From Sorghum bicolor (Eukaryota > Streptophyta > Magnoliopsida > Poales > Poaceae), in the NCBI RefSeq assembly GCF_000003195.3, contig NC_012870.2:48920967-48984966 (forward strand): 64,000 nt of DNA, written 5' to 3'. Below the pieces are notes generated by a model. It made no database searches. It had not been told where the DNA came from and was given only the letters and a program-made list of their open reading frames with translations. The position numbers and the translations under genes were made by a program. Below, piece after piece: positions 45,421 through 59,756 of this stretch. The stretch's first letter is position 1. Every line of letters starts with the position of its first letter.

Positions 45421-48400
45421 CAATAGACAATGCATAAATTATATAAAATACATAATAAATCAGAGATAACCTTAGGCAACAAACAATGGAAGATAACTCC
45501 AACTTCGGGTATTAACTCCAATCTACAGGATCCAAACTGACTGGTTGATCACAAGCCTAACACTCCTCCTCAAGGGTGACGGAAATAGCAAGAGTGAGTC
45601 CATATCGAACTCCACAAATATAGCAACAAGGTTGTATGATCCCACAAACTCATGACCAATATGACATAAATAATGTAAAGCAGAATAAATAATGAGTATC
45701 TTAAAACAACAAGAATCATCACCCTTAATGTAGATGTCCCCAAGGCTGCTCCTGACTGTGAGCTCGGCTAGTATACTAGTTTTAACACTCTACAAAGGTT
45801 GTACATCTTTACCCATGAGTCATGATTTACCCTTTCGCCCGAGGCCCATCGACCTCTTAACCTACTACCAAGGATGGTCGGCAGGTATGAAGCCTTTCAA
45901 AAGTTTGTCTAACATGTTAGGGCCGCAAGGTTTCCCGGGCGCGCAGATATAGAGCCCCCCTTCCAATGGCACAATGACTCGCAGCCTATACACATAAAGA
46001 CAGAGACCACACTATACCCAAAACGGCAAGCCCCTCTAGTGCCCTTTCGGGTAGCCTCTAACAAGCTAGAAAAGGTCTTCATACTGAGCTAAAGCCAGAG
46101 CCATTATAGACCTCATGGTTGCACTGTTATCCCGGGTGATCACGTACAAATAAATCCTCAAGTTCCTAAAAAGTCATTTTTATCGTTTGTTGCTTAACAT
46201 TAATCTAGTCACAAGATCATGGTCACAGAAAGAAAACCCAAATGCTATACTTGCCTTAACCCAAGTTTCTCTGCTGCTCTTGCTGATCCTGCTGGTCATC
46301 AAGGTACTGATCTTGATCATTGAAATATTGCTCACCAACTATAACCGATCACCGAACATCAACACACAAGCAATGGGTGCCAAACATACACCAAGCAAAC
46401 ATGATTATAATTAGAACAATACACCGATCAAATAAAAGGTTTGAAAACTAATCTACGTATTGCTATGAACACATAGCCATGAAAGGAACACTAGTCGGTT
46501 AAAAAGAAACGACTAACAAAGATTTACTTCATCATAAGAGTAAGGGCTATAAGCTTAGTTTATTTTATTTATTAACAAAGATTTACTAACAAATATTTAA
46601 TTAATGTATATCTTAATTAAAAAATAGAGTTAAAGCTACTAGTCACATTTTATTAATTTGCAAACACATCTCATAATATTTATTATTTAAACTTGACCTT
46701 GAAAAAGGATGAAATATGTGAGAGCATATATTTGAATTTGATATGTGTGTTTAAACTTAGCAAACTTGAATTTAGAAACACATTTTTATAAAACAACTAA
46801 TTACGTCAATATTTTGTTTATAAATTACCGATGTATAAAACCTATTTAGCTTTTTATCATGAATCTGATTGCATAAACGTTAATCAATTTAGCAATTAAA
46901 TTAACTAATAAGATCATAATCATGTGACATGATAAACTTTATTATTAATGCATCTAACGCAACTTGAATGAATCAAAACAGAGTTAAAACGGAGAAAATA
47001 CGGCCAAACAAACTAGTGTATTTCTATTGTATTTTTGGATTTACTTTTCTAAAGAAAAACGACAATAATACTTGTTTGATGTCATGGTGGTATCATCATG
47101 ATCTCATCAAGCTAACTAAGCGTTGGAGAAGCTGATTGACTACACGGAGGGCACGAAGATGGAAATATCGTTCTTCTGAACTCACTGATGGGGTTCTTGT
47201 CGATGGTGACGTACAGCATGGTAAGGTGGGCTACGCCAACAGCTTAAACCGGCGAGGTCGCAGACGGCTTCCTTGACGCCAAGCTTAGCAAGGAGGTCAC
47301 GAACAACAGCAGTGGCAGATAGATGTGCCCTGCTCTGCGGCATCCAAACACGGTCGCACGAGCCAAAGCTAGGGCTAGCAGCGGCAGCTACCTGCGGAAG
47401 ACGGCAACCACGTGTGAGGTACACATAGAGCGAGCCAAAAGAGAAGGAATGGTGCCTGCAACTTCGTTACCTAGATATGCAGAGGATCGGCAATAGTCAA
47501 GGCATGATGACGGTGAAGCAACAGGAGGTATTCGTGGTGGCGGCGGCTTCGGTGGACAGGAGGAGGTGTTCGCGGTGGCCGCGGCTTCGGTGGACAGGCT
47601 CGGCTCCTTAACGAGATCCGTTGTGCATGAGATGGAAATTTTCCTTGCAATTCGGACAACAGAGACACAACACGGCGTGAACTTCTTGAACTTCCTTGGC
47701 CTGGGGTAAGACGGCGGCAACAGACAACTCTCGGCACCTTTGGCTGATCAACTCAAGACGAAGCCTCCTCGTTGCCGTGATGGTGAAGGCCAGAGAACGC
47801 ACCATGCTAATAGTAGACTTTTGATTTTGCTCGAAACTGCGGCGGCGGCACAATGAACAGAGACAAAACCCTATACTTTCTTTTCTTATCTTGTGTCTAG
47901 CTTTTTAGTATTTATAAGAATTATTTTATATGGGGGTTGGTCATTAAAAATAGATATTTTATTGTTTTCAAAATTGATTAATTTTATAGATAAAATAATT
48001 TTAGAAAGGTGTAGAGTTATTATTTAAGCCGCGAAAAATACCCTGAAGCCTCGAAAAGTTAGGGAAAATTCTTGAAGATATTATGGAACATAAGAAACCC
48101 AAATAAAGTATCTGGAGCTCATGATAAGATATGGAGCATCTAAAAAATTAGATTATGCTCACAGTCAAATGGGAACAAGTTCCAGAAAAGTGCTGAAATA
48201 ATTCCTGATAAGTTTTTAGAGATTGATTGACGGACAAGGAACTGGAAGGGGTGATTTGGGTGTCAAATAAAAGATTTCTAAGAAGCTCCAAATGAAAGCC
48301 TAAGCTGAGAAACAAGAAATTTGATTGTAGATAAAGATAAAGATGTACTGACCAAAGAAGATCGTTCTACTAAACGCAATGTTAAAAACTTTGTGTAGTC

Positions 48401-48596
48401 TCAACATATAAAGGAGCAACAAACAAACATCACATAAAACATATGTACCAGCAAATATGCACAACAATGTTGCTAAACCCTATAATAAATTTTAATTTAA
48501 GGAAAAATTTTATTTTACTATATTTTCATGAGCACAGAAATACAAAATAAATTATTTTAGCTCTATTTTCAAAGAAGCAAAATTTAGGGTGTTACA
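45421..48596 (-). repeat. Main part of solo LTR E
   Basis: Reverse complement similarity to the J LTR, for example 45780-45950 against 58860-59000 and 48470-48596 against 57009-57135. GC-rich ORFs at 47182-47853 correspond to the GC-rich part of the long LTR and are not genes. Confidence 0.75.
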
Positions 48597-48601
48597 GCTA
48601 G

Positions 48602-48869
48602 CCCCATTGGGTCTCCATGCGGGTCCCATCTTCTCTCGAATGTTCTAGAGTCTTCCCCGATCGTAATGGCGCGTGATTTCTTCGCGGTTAAGTTTTGTGA
48701 TTTTTATGCACTTTAAACCCTCTTTTACGCTTCTCTAGAATAGTCCTTGGGAAATAAATAATTCACCAAAACTTGTAGAAATTATTAGTAACAACCCTAT
48801 TCTAATAGATATTCATGTTTAATGTAGGGATAATTGATAATAAATTTTGGTTCTTAACAAGTGTCAACA
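48602..48869 (-). repeat. 3' LTR of D, second part
   Basis: Collinear with 54862-55131; ends GTGTCAACA like the right LTR. Confidence 0.9.
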
Positions 48870-50322
48870 ATTACCCCCATACTTAGGCTTTTCTCGTCCC
48901 AAAAAAAAGGTTAGTTTCCACTAAGTAAAGATGTAAAGATATTTAAAATGTTTAATACATAACTTAAAAATGAATTACATAATGTCTAGTCTAGTAATGA
49001 CTGCACTGTGGAATTCAAAGTGTCTATCATGAATCCTTAAGTGATTGGAGAACAGGATAGCTTGAAATTGATCACTCTTTTTCTTTAATCTAGACTATTG
49101 GAGAGTAAATTGATTTTTATAAAACTTAGCTTACCCTTCTCCTTCTTGTAGTATTGCTACAAATTTGATTTTAATTAAATTTGAACTCAGGAGAGGAATA
49201 TCATATTCCTAGATCAAGATATATTATTCTTTTTGAAACTTATCCTCTCTTGTTGGTATATCATGTAGGAGGGACCATGAACTATGAGGCTAATTCTACT
49301 GCTGAGCGCTTTATCTCTTTTTCTTCTTTTTTTAAATCGAGTTTCCGGACACTTGTCACTTTTTATTTCCTCGGGATCTATCATTTTTGAGATTTCGGAG
49401 ACTTGTCCCTTTTTATTTCCTCGGATACTTTTGCATAGCTCATGCCTCTTTCATAATAATACTTCTCAAGATGAAAATTTTAATATCTTTTATTAAAAGA
49501 TCTTAATCTTTGGAGTTGATAGATCTCTCAACCAAGGCCATAAGAGTTATGAATACGTATAAATGATTATAATTTATGACTTTTATGAGAAAATATGTTT
49601 TTACTACAAAGGAGAAGTGTAGCTAGTTATTTTAGAATTTTTGAAATGAATCTCCAAAGAGAGGATATCAGGAATTAAGTTACCATAATTCTACTATCTC
49701 GTATTCCACAATGACTTGAGTAATAATGAGGTCCCTATAAATAGTTTCCAACAGTAATCATGATCTCTAGAAAAACATTATATAATTTATTTTTATGTTA
49801 TATAGCTATTATTATCCATAAAAGGGTTTTAAAATGTGAATTTTAATTTAGCTCAGCACAGGAATAAAGACATATGGAGTTATAATGTATTTGACTCAAA
49901 CCTGACTGTTTCTGAAACAGGGTGGCGAGAGGAGGCAGAGGGGGGCCAGCCAGCCCCGGCTTGCACCGGGCGGCGCCCCTTCGGGCCCACTTTGTCGTGC
50001 GTGGTCCTAGTTCGATTATCTTTCGAATCGCGTGATTTTCTGAGTAGTTCGAGTATTATGATCGTCGTGTGCCTCCCCCACACTTGTTTTCCTGTATACG
50101 TGAAGAATAGATGGAGACAAACACACATGAATAAAATAAAGAGTAGGGTAGATAAAGTAATGATAAAACATTAATCAAAATAAGGCACTCATTCATAATT
50201 ATAAAGATAGCTTGACATATGCTTTAACGACTGCCCTAGCTCATTAGGCTTTGTCCTAATAAAAGACTCGACGCTTTTAACCTAAGTCGCGCGTGTCTTA
50301 TTACATAGATAACTAAGGTAGC
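48870..50322 (-). other. 3' non-coding region of D
   Basis: Starts with the reverse of a polypurine tract (GTATGGGGG, 48872-48880). CACTTG-type degenerate palindromes lie at 49346-49359 and 49396-49409. No convincing ORF. Confidence 0.55.
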
Positions 50323-51018
50323 CTAAGGCTGCCTTCTCGTATTAAGATCCTGGATCTCTTTCTTAAGATTGTGGACCTCACCTTCTAGCTTTTTGTTGTT
50401 GCACTTGAGCTCGCGGATCGACTTGATGTTTTCTCCTACTTGTTTAGTTATTCCAGTCATAACCTTGGTGCTTAGATCACGAGCTCTCTCTAGGCCTCTA
50501 ATGGAGTTAGAGAGACCTTCAATCCTCTCACTAAGGATCCTCAGGTAGAATGGAGGCTGCCTTGGACCTTGCTCCAGTGTTGATGCTGGTGAAGCTCTCT
50601 GTCGCTTGGGCAGAGGTGGTATGAAGTTGGTATAGTGGACTTGGCTTGGATATGCATGAACTCCATTAATGATAGGACGGAAGGTGGTATACTTTGCACA
50701 TACGAGTGTTCTGTTCCTGTCGACCTTGGTGGACAGGAGTCGTTTGATGCCCGTCGTTGGCAGAAGTTGAGTCCCATGGGGAATAGCGACTTGCTTTCCC
50801 TTGCCACCGTCTTCTAGCAGCAGTCTTGCAGGAGGTGCTGGCAGAGCAGGCTGAGCTTGGATAGAGAAGACTTGCTCGTAGCGACGGGGTACCGTAGCTA
50901 GGTGCTTCAGGGGCACAATGGCGTGAGGCTTTGGCTGCGCGACGACGAGGTTCTTCGAGTCATTGTTGGGGTTGTCGTCGAAGTTCACGCTGTAGGAGAT
51001 GATCGCTCCGTCGGCCAT
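50323..51018 (-). CDS. D accessory ORF, homologue of the B accessory ORF
   Basis: An intact 231-codon ORF starting ATGGCCGAC. It has the block order of the B ORF: AQPALPAPPARLLLEDG, GTQLLP, NRTLVCAKYTT, HYTNFIPPLPKRQR, then a predicted coiled coil of about 75 residues ending with Lys/Glu heptads. No membrane segment or catalytic motif is seen. It is the only substantial coding sequence in D, which otherwise has only LTRs, PBS and non-coding DNA. Retention of an open frame in a gag/pol-less element suggests either youth or selection. Function unknown. Confidence 0.7.
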   Translation of the reverse strand: MADGAIISYSVNFDDNPNNDSKNLVVAQPKPHAIVPLKHLATVPRRYEQVFSIQAQPALPAPPARLLLEDGGKGKQVAIPHGTQLLPTTGIKRLLSTKVDRNRTLVCAKYTTFRPIINGVHAYPSQVHYTNFIPPLPKRQRASPASTLEQGPRQPPFYLRILSERIEGLSNSIRGLERARDLSTKVMTGITKQVGENIKSIRELKCNNKKLEGEVHNLKKEIQDLNTRRQP

Positions 51019-51102
51019 GGCTACTAGATCTGAACTAGAGAGTTTCTCTGAGGAAGACAGGAGGCTGTAGATTGGGTGCCAATAAAGAGGGGTCTAGGTA
51101 CA

Positions 51103-51110
51103 TATTTATA
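51103..51110 (-). promoter_or_regulatory. TATA box of D accessory gene
   Basis: TATAAATA on the minus strand, 85 bp before the ATG at 51018. The intact paired 12-mer is not found upstream; only GC-rich sequence near 51245-51300. Confidence 0.6.
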
Positions 51111-53893
<2,783 letters not shown>

Positions 53894-53910
53894 CCCCGGC
53901 AACGGCGCCA
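53894..53910 (-). other. Primer-binding site of D
   Basis: CCCCGGCAACGGCGCCA on the plus strand, i.e. the A/B-type tRNA-Asp site on the element strand, 9 bp from the LTR. Confidence 0.9.
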
Positions 53911-53919
53911 AAAAATGCT

Positions 53920-55131
53920 TGTTGGTATAAATTAACTGCACTCCTTTTAAAATAAGATCATCCACAAGCGTATAGATATAATATCGTGTAGCATTTCACC
54001 CGAATGTTTTTAAATACCATATCTACAAGGAACAGTTGTGACCATAACAGAGCCTATAGACTTAATCCCATAATTAGGTTAGATAGCAGCGAGAATGAGG
54101 AGGTAACATAATGACTATCTAGTTCCAATCACCCATAGCTTTGAATAATACCATTCTAATCGGGCAGTAACATGAATAAGAGCAGAAATCAGAGTTCTCT
54201 CCTACCAGACACTCATACACCTACCAATCCTATCAACAGGAAGTGGACTACAGAGAAACCAACGCAGCTGTCACCTACAGGGACTACCACTATCAGGCTA
54301 ATCAGGGGTCATTCACAAGTAAACCTAGTCTAGGCACTGCGCCTATACTACGAAATACTACTTCAACCCATATGTCCGTAGATCAAAGCACTCAATAAGA
54401 GTTGTAAACTTAAGAACAAATAAGATCAAATTGCTACATGAATTAGAGTGTTGAATACAAGAATAAATCAAAACGTAACTCCGAGCGAGGGAGTTGAATC
54501 CAGATGAGTACAGCTACACAGAAGCTCCGACAGGTCGGGACTCTCCTCTGCATCTCTACTCCTCTACTCTCTCACTCTCTCTATCTATCTAAACAATACT
54601 AGATCTAAAAGAACTAGTCTCTCATAATTGCTACATATAACCCTAACTTGAAGTATTGAAATGAAGCTCTGAATGATTGAATCTGCTCTCAGGGGGTCTA
54701 CCTCTTTATTTATAGCCCGGTGGAGTGAACGTGCGTCGTTTGATCAAACCAACCCAACACACTGCCGAGATGCATCCTAGGAGGTGGTGGAAGAAGTCTC
54801 CAGAAGGCGTCGCGCGGGACGTTGACCTAGGGCGCCCACCAGCGCGCCTGGTGGGGCCGGCCGGCCCCACTGGGTCTCCGTGCGGGTCTCGTCTTCTCTC
54901 GAATGTTCCAGAGCCTTCCCTGATCCTAATGGCGCGTGATTTCTTCGTGATTAAGTTTCGTGATTTTTATGTACTTGAAACCCTCTTTTACGCTTCTTTG
55001 GAATAATGCCTAGGAAATAAATAATTCACCAAAACTTGTGAAAATTATTAGTAACAATCCTATTCTAATAGATATTCATGTATAATGCAGAGATAATTAA
55101 TAATAGTTTTAGTTGTTAACAAGTGTCAACA
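53920..55131 (-). repeat. 5' LTR of D
   Basis: TGTTGGTATAAATT...GTGTCAACA, 1212 bp, matching the split LTR at 9009-9946 plus 48602-48869. Confidence 0.9.
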
Positions 55132-55136
55132 CCCGT

Positions 55137-55352
55137 GCCCATCCCCAACCTAAGTCGGCAGTCCTGTGCAAGAGGAAGAAGCCATGCGATATTTCTATTT
55201 TTCTCGTGATGTGTGGGCCTAGATTGGCAGTGAGATAGAGGGAGGTGAAGTTGTACGACACACTTTGGTGAATCACACACCAAGGTGAACATCTCCACGA
55301 TGGATTAAGATAACTCCTAGACTCAAATTTACTTTTTTGACACTGATGGAGC
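55137..55352. other. Unassigned sequence between D and the CACTA element
   Basis: Continues the sequence left of D. No recognisable gene or repeat. Confidence 0.3.
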
Positions 55353-56126
55353 CACTAGTATAGAAGTGCTCAAAGCCAGCGGTGGAACATAATTTTTACA
55401 GGCGGTTTTAATTAAAGAACGTTTGTGCAAAGAAATTGGCTTACCCGACTACAAAACCGCTTGTAGAAATCATGTATTTCTACAGGCAGATTTCTTAAGA
55501 AACCGCCTGTAGAAATAATATTTCTACGGGCGGTTTCTTAAGAAATCCGCATGTAGAAATACATTTGAACTTGAATTTTTTGATCTTTTCCAATGACCTC
55601 GTTTGAAAAAACTGTCAAAATGAAAGTTGTAGATCTTGAAAAGTTATGAAACTTGGTAGTTGATAATTTTTTCATTTAAAATCATCTTGTCATTGAAAAC
55701 TACGTTTGAATTTCTCAAATTTGAAATTCAAATTTTGTAAATGACCTCGGATGAAGGAACTACCAATATAAAAGTTGTAGACCTTAAAAAGTTGTAAAAC
55801 TTTATAGTTAACGACTTTTCCATTTGAATCCGTTTAGGGTCTCAAATAATCAATTTATGCTTGGTTTATGATAGTATGTGGGGAACTAAACTCTAATACG
55901 AACACAACTGAGTGATAGGTGGAGTGGTAGAGGAGGGTATGCGCAAGGGTGAGGTCTCAGGTTTGAATCCCACCGATCCCAATTTTACGCGAAAAAATCC
56001 ACGACTTCCCTGTATTAAAATCTTTTTTTCTATTTTTAAAAACCGATTTCATATTTTCTAAATGCATTTCCACAGACGGTTCGCCAAACCGCCTATAAAA
56101 AGAGGTTACGAACCGCCTGTATAGTG
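55353..56126. mobile_element. Small non-autonomous CACTA (En/Spm) element
   Basis: CACTAG at the left end and TATAGTG at the right end, 774 bp, flanked by the 3-bp TSD AGC (55350-55352 and 56127-56129). The subterminal zone has repeated ACCGCCTGTAGAAAT units in both orientations, typical of CACTA elements. An inner module around AAAGTTGTAGA occurs twice (about 55620 and 55770). No transposase. Confidence 0.85.
55915..55970 (+). other. tRNA-like sequence with box A/B resemblance inside CACTA
   Basis: GGTGGAGTGGTAG (box A-like) is followed after about 30 bp by GGTTTGAATCC (55960-55970), one change from the box B consensus GGTTCGAATCC. It does not fold into a clear cloverleaf by eye, so it is not called a tRNA. 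Confidence 0.4.
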
Positions 56127-56129
56127 AGC

Positions 56130-56424
56130 TATACCAAATAGATCATTAGCAGCAGTCGTGGATGGATATTCACGGGAGTGGTGGCTATGAAAGGAATCGG
56201 TTTGCTAAGAGAAAGTATAATAAAAAAAGTTGTAAGTAGACTATATGTTTAAGTGGAGCAGAAAGGAGAGGAGAGAGAGGAGAAGTTGGTTGTAAAATTA
56301 TAGTTGCCTTAGACGTAAGAACCAAAAAACTTTGTGAGAGAGGCAAGTGAGTCATTTGTTAATAATAAAAAGCTAACTACTATATACCTGAACTAAGAGA
56401 TTAGCGGTAAAGATCCAAACTGTG
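56130..56424. other. Unassigned sequence between CACTA and MITE
   Basis: Purine-rich stretches, no gene seen. Possibly host DNA. Confidence 0.3.
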
Positions 56425-56957
56425 AGAGCATCTCTAAAAGTTTCCAACTTTTTTGCCTAAAAACTTGTAGTTTAGCAACTCCTAAAAAATTAGGGAGGAA
56501 AAAGAAGATCATCTCCAAAAGTTTTTAATAAATTATATCTAAAACATCAAATTTGAGACCCCCATATATTATTTTCTGGTTTTTTTCTTTTTTTTTTGTC
56601 ACGCGAAATAGATCGGGCGTACATAAGGCCGCTGCCTCCTGCCGCTGCTCCCATTCCTATGAGCACCTACCCTCAAACTAGCTATAGCTATGCAGGAAGT
56701 CGCGATAGAACAAGAACTCGTGATGGAGAAGCGCGGGAAGGAGCGAGCCACAGCAAGAAGGCACGAGAGAATGACTCCGTGCGGGAACACTGTATTCACG
56801 CGTCCCTTCGTCCGTGCAATGTTACGCAGATGCAGATGAAATTTCCCATGTCCTAAAAGATTCTTTTAGGAGTAGATATTAGGAGTTGCTGGAGAGAGAT
56901 TTTTCTCCATCTTTAAAAAAACAAGGATTACTTTTGGAACTCTTGGAGATGCTCTAA
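56425..56957. mobile_element. MITE-like element with GC-rich core
   Basis: Left end AGAGCATCTCTAAAAGTTTCC and right end GGAACTCTTGGAGATGCTCT are imperfect terminal inverted repeats. The flanks are AT-rich; a GC-rich core (56595-56850) encodes a chance-looking 86-codon ORF. I could not find a clear TSD, so the superfamily (PIF/Harbinger or Mutator) is unresolved. Confidence 0.6.
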
Positions 56958-57008
56958 GTAGTTATTAGCCTTACTCTAAGAAGGGATATGGTTATTTGGT
57001 GGAGATAT

Positions 57009-59562
57009 TGTAACACCCCAAAATTTGCAAGTTTTCAAAATAGGAGAAATGTTTTTAATTGTGTATTTTTTGTGCTCATAAAACATAAGGAAAATAATAT
57101 TTTTCATTATATTGAAATTTATTATAGGGTTTAGCAACATGACTGAGCATCTATGCTGCCGCATTTTATTTTGTCTGAGTGGTTGTTTTGAATTTCAAAA
57201 AGGTTTTCAAATTTACTTGCAATCTAATTAAGCAAAGGCCGGCTTGTCCCGCAAGTCATGACCCTCTTAAATAGCGCCCTCGGCCTCGACTAAACCCCCT
57301 ACTCCAACCTTAGAGCAAGCCGTCGCCCTAGCCTAGTCCCAAAACGCCGCCGAGATCTGCGCCAAGCTCGAAACGCCGCGGCACCCCGTCTCTGCTTCCG
57401 TGAGCACTTTGCCGACCTTCTCCTCGCTCTTGCGAAGTCGCCACAGCTCTCTTTCCGCGTTTTCGTGCTTTCTATGCACGGCTAACCCTCGCCGAACCTT
57501 GCAGGGGCTCGCCGTCCGCCTATCTCCGTCGCGAGCACGCCCGGGTTTCTTCCCGACCTCGGTCTTGCCCTAGGTCAGTCCGCATCAAGATCCTCTACGC
57601 CCTAGTGAAACCGGTTCGCTTTCTAGTACCCTAAATCGCCAAGTCAGCGACCACCGGCCAAGTCCGGCCATGGCGCCGCGGTGATCTCCTCCAACTCCGG
57701 CAGGCCAACACCCCTCTCCCCACTACAATCTAATCTCAGCCGTCCAAGAGCTATCCGACGCCCCAAATCAGGAGATACCCCTTCGGCCACGTCCTTTTGC
57801 AAAAGAGCCCCCCTTGTTTTTAAAGTTCCAACCCGCAGTCCAAAGCGCACTTTCGAAAATACGTTTTCCGATTTCGAAGGCGTAAACTCAGTACTCAGAT
57901 TCAAAATACGTTTTTAGGAAATTACAAGTTTGCCACTTGTTTTATATTGCTCATAAAAACTCCGTTTTAACTCCAATTTGATCCGTTCCAATTGCGTTAG
58001 ATTCGTTTTCGCGTAATCTAGAGATTAGTGGCACTGTTACACAAGTTTTCAACTTTTAAAATCTTAGTTTAGATTTAATCTATTATTTTATTAAAGGCAA
58101 TCTTGTGTAGATCATAACTTTTTCGTTATAGCTCCGATTTTCGTGATCTTTACGTCTGTGTGATCGTAGTACGACATAGATTTATTTTATAAACTTTTCA
58201 TCTTGATTTTCTACTGTTGGTGTATTGTTCTAATTATAGGTTTGTTTGCTTTGTATGTTTGCCTCTGGATGATTGATGTTGATGTGATGACTGAGTTTAG
58301 TCGGTGAGCTTTTACGTGGTGATCAAGAAGCAGTTTGTGGAAGGTTTGGAACTAAAAGAGGATCTGAGTTTCAAGGCAAGTATAGCATGGGATCATCCTT
58401 GTTTCCTAATAACTTTAATCACACAATTTATATTGCATGTGTCTCTTTGCTAAGGATTTCCTAGTATTGATCTTATACCTTGTCACCTATGGTTTTGCAT
58501 TGGGTAGCTTATGCTAGTGCTCCACTAAACCATGATCTTGTAATTTGATTAATGGAATATGCAATAAACATTAAAAGAGAACTTTTTAGCAACTTGGAAA
58601 AAGAGGGCTGGAGCATTGGGCTATCTTATGGTGCTCTAGTTTCTCTCCATAAGGACTTATCTGTATCTGACCATTCGGGACATACAGTACAATTGTGAGG
58701 GCTACATGGCTCTGGCTTTAGCTCAGTATGAGGACTTTTTCTAGCTTGTTAGTGGTTACCCTTGTGGCGCAAATGGGGGATAGCAGACCGTGGATTCCTG
58801 CGGGTGAGTCACACGGACTGACTAACGAAACCTAGCGGCCCTAACTTGTTAGACGAACCTTTGAAAGACTTCATAGTGAACCCTGCCGGTCTTCCTTGGT
58901 AGTGGGCTAAGAGGTCGACGGGCCTCGGGCGAAAGGGTAAATCATGACTCACAGTGAAAGTGTACAACCTCTGCAGAGTGTAAAACTGAGATGTCAGCCG
59001 TGCTCACGGTCACGAGCGGCCTTGGACCAATACAGAATAAATGATCACTAATAGCAAATTATTAAAGTTATTATTGTTAATATGTTGTTTATGCTATTCT
59101 TTATTCACTTTACCTAATCATGAGTTTACCATGGGACTTGACAACTTGATGCTACTCATATGCTAAAATTGTGACAACTAAAAGCTACATGCAGTTAAAC
59201 CAGAGTCTAGCCTTTGAGCCTCATGAACCCCATGTTATTCTTGCTGAGTACGAGATGTACTTACGCTTGCCTTTACAATTTATTTGGATAAAAATCCCGG
59301 ATGGGTACCAGATTGCTAGTTTGGAGAAGAGTTTAGGCTTGTGCTCAACCAGTCAGTTGTCCCTGTGGATTTGGAGCTTTCGCCTGAAGAACGGAGTGTC
59401 TTTCCGCTGTTTGCTATCTAAGGTTATATCTTTTATACTAAGTTCGTTATATATAAGCATTGTCTATTGATATTACCCCTATTTGTGGCTATATGTGAGA
59501 TTTGACTTCCTGGACTCACATATGGTGTGTATCTGGTTTTGTCCTTAAAACTGGGTGCTACA
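57009..59562 (+). repeat. 5' LTR of J
   Basis: 2554 bp, from TGTAACACC to GGTGCTACA. GC-rich between about 57240 and 57800. Similar along its length to solo LTR E in reverse. Confidence 0.8.
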
Positions 59563-59565
59563 AAG

Positions 59566-59577
59566 TGGTATGAGAGC
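59566..59577 (+). other. Primer-binding site of J
   Basis: TGGTATGAGAGC, one base from TGGTATCAGAGC, the initiator-methionine tRNA site used by chromoviruses. Confidence 0.8.
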
Positions 59578-59756
59578 AATGCTAACTGTAGGACGCAAGC
59601 CTAGATAGTAATGGTCGTGTTAGTCATCTTTGCTTCACTACGTTCATGCTTACTATCTCACCCTTGCTATTTGCTAAAATTCTTATGCTTCTATCATCTA
59701 ATTCTATTCTAAAAGTATTGCTTCTATTCTAACTCCCTCTTGGTCTAATTCCATAG

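Larger units (their letters stand above)
9947..48596 (-). mobile_element. Element E: solo LTR of a Tekay/Del-like element, split by a LINE
   Basis: Starts TGTAATATC and ends GTGTTACA; TSD GCTAG at 9942-9946 and 48597-48601. The parts 9947-10040 and 45421-48596 (about 3.27 kb together) match, in reverse complement, the whole span of the J LTR at 57009-59562: the left end matches 59460-59562 and the right end matches 57009-57130. No internal region, PBS or second LTR is seen, so it is a solo LTR. Confidence 0.85.

Noticed and set aside
47182..47853. Overlapping GC-rich ORFs on the minus strand
   Set aside because: Within the GC-rich part of solo LTR E; low-complexity composition, no domain.
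55915..55970. Functional tRNA gene
   Set aside because: No cloverleaf, box B has a substitution, and it lies inside a CACTA element.
56596..56856. 86-codon ORF as a host gene exon
   Set aside because: Confined to the core of a MITE-like element, no splice context or domain.
57644..57917. Two opposing ORFs
   Set aside because: Both in the GC-rich part of the J 5' LTR; no independent support.
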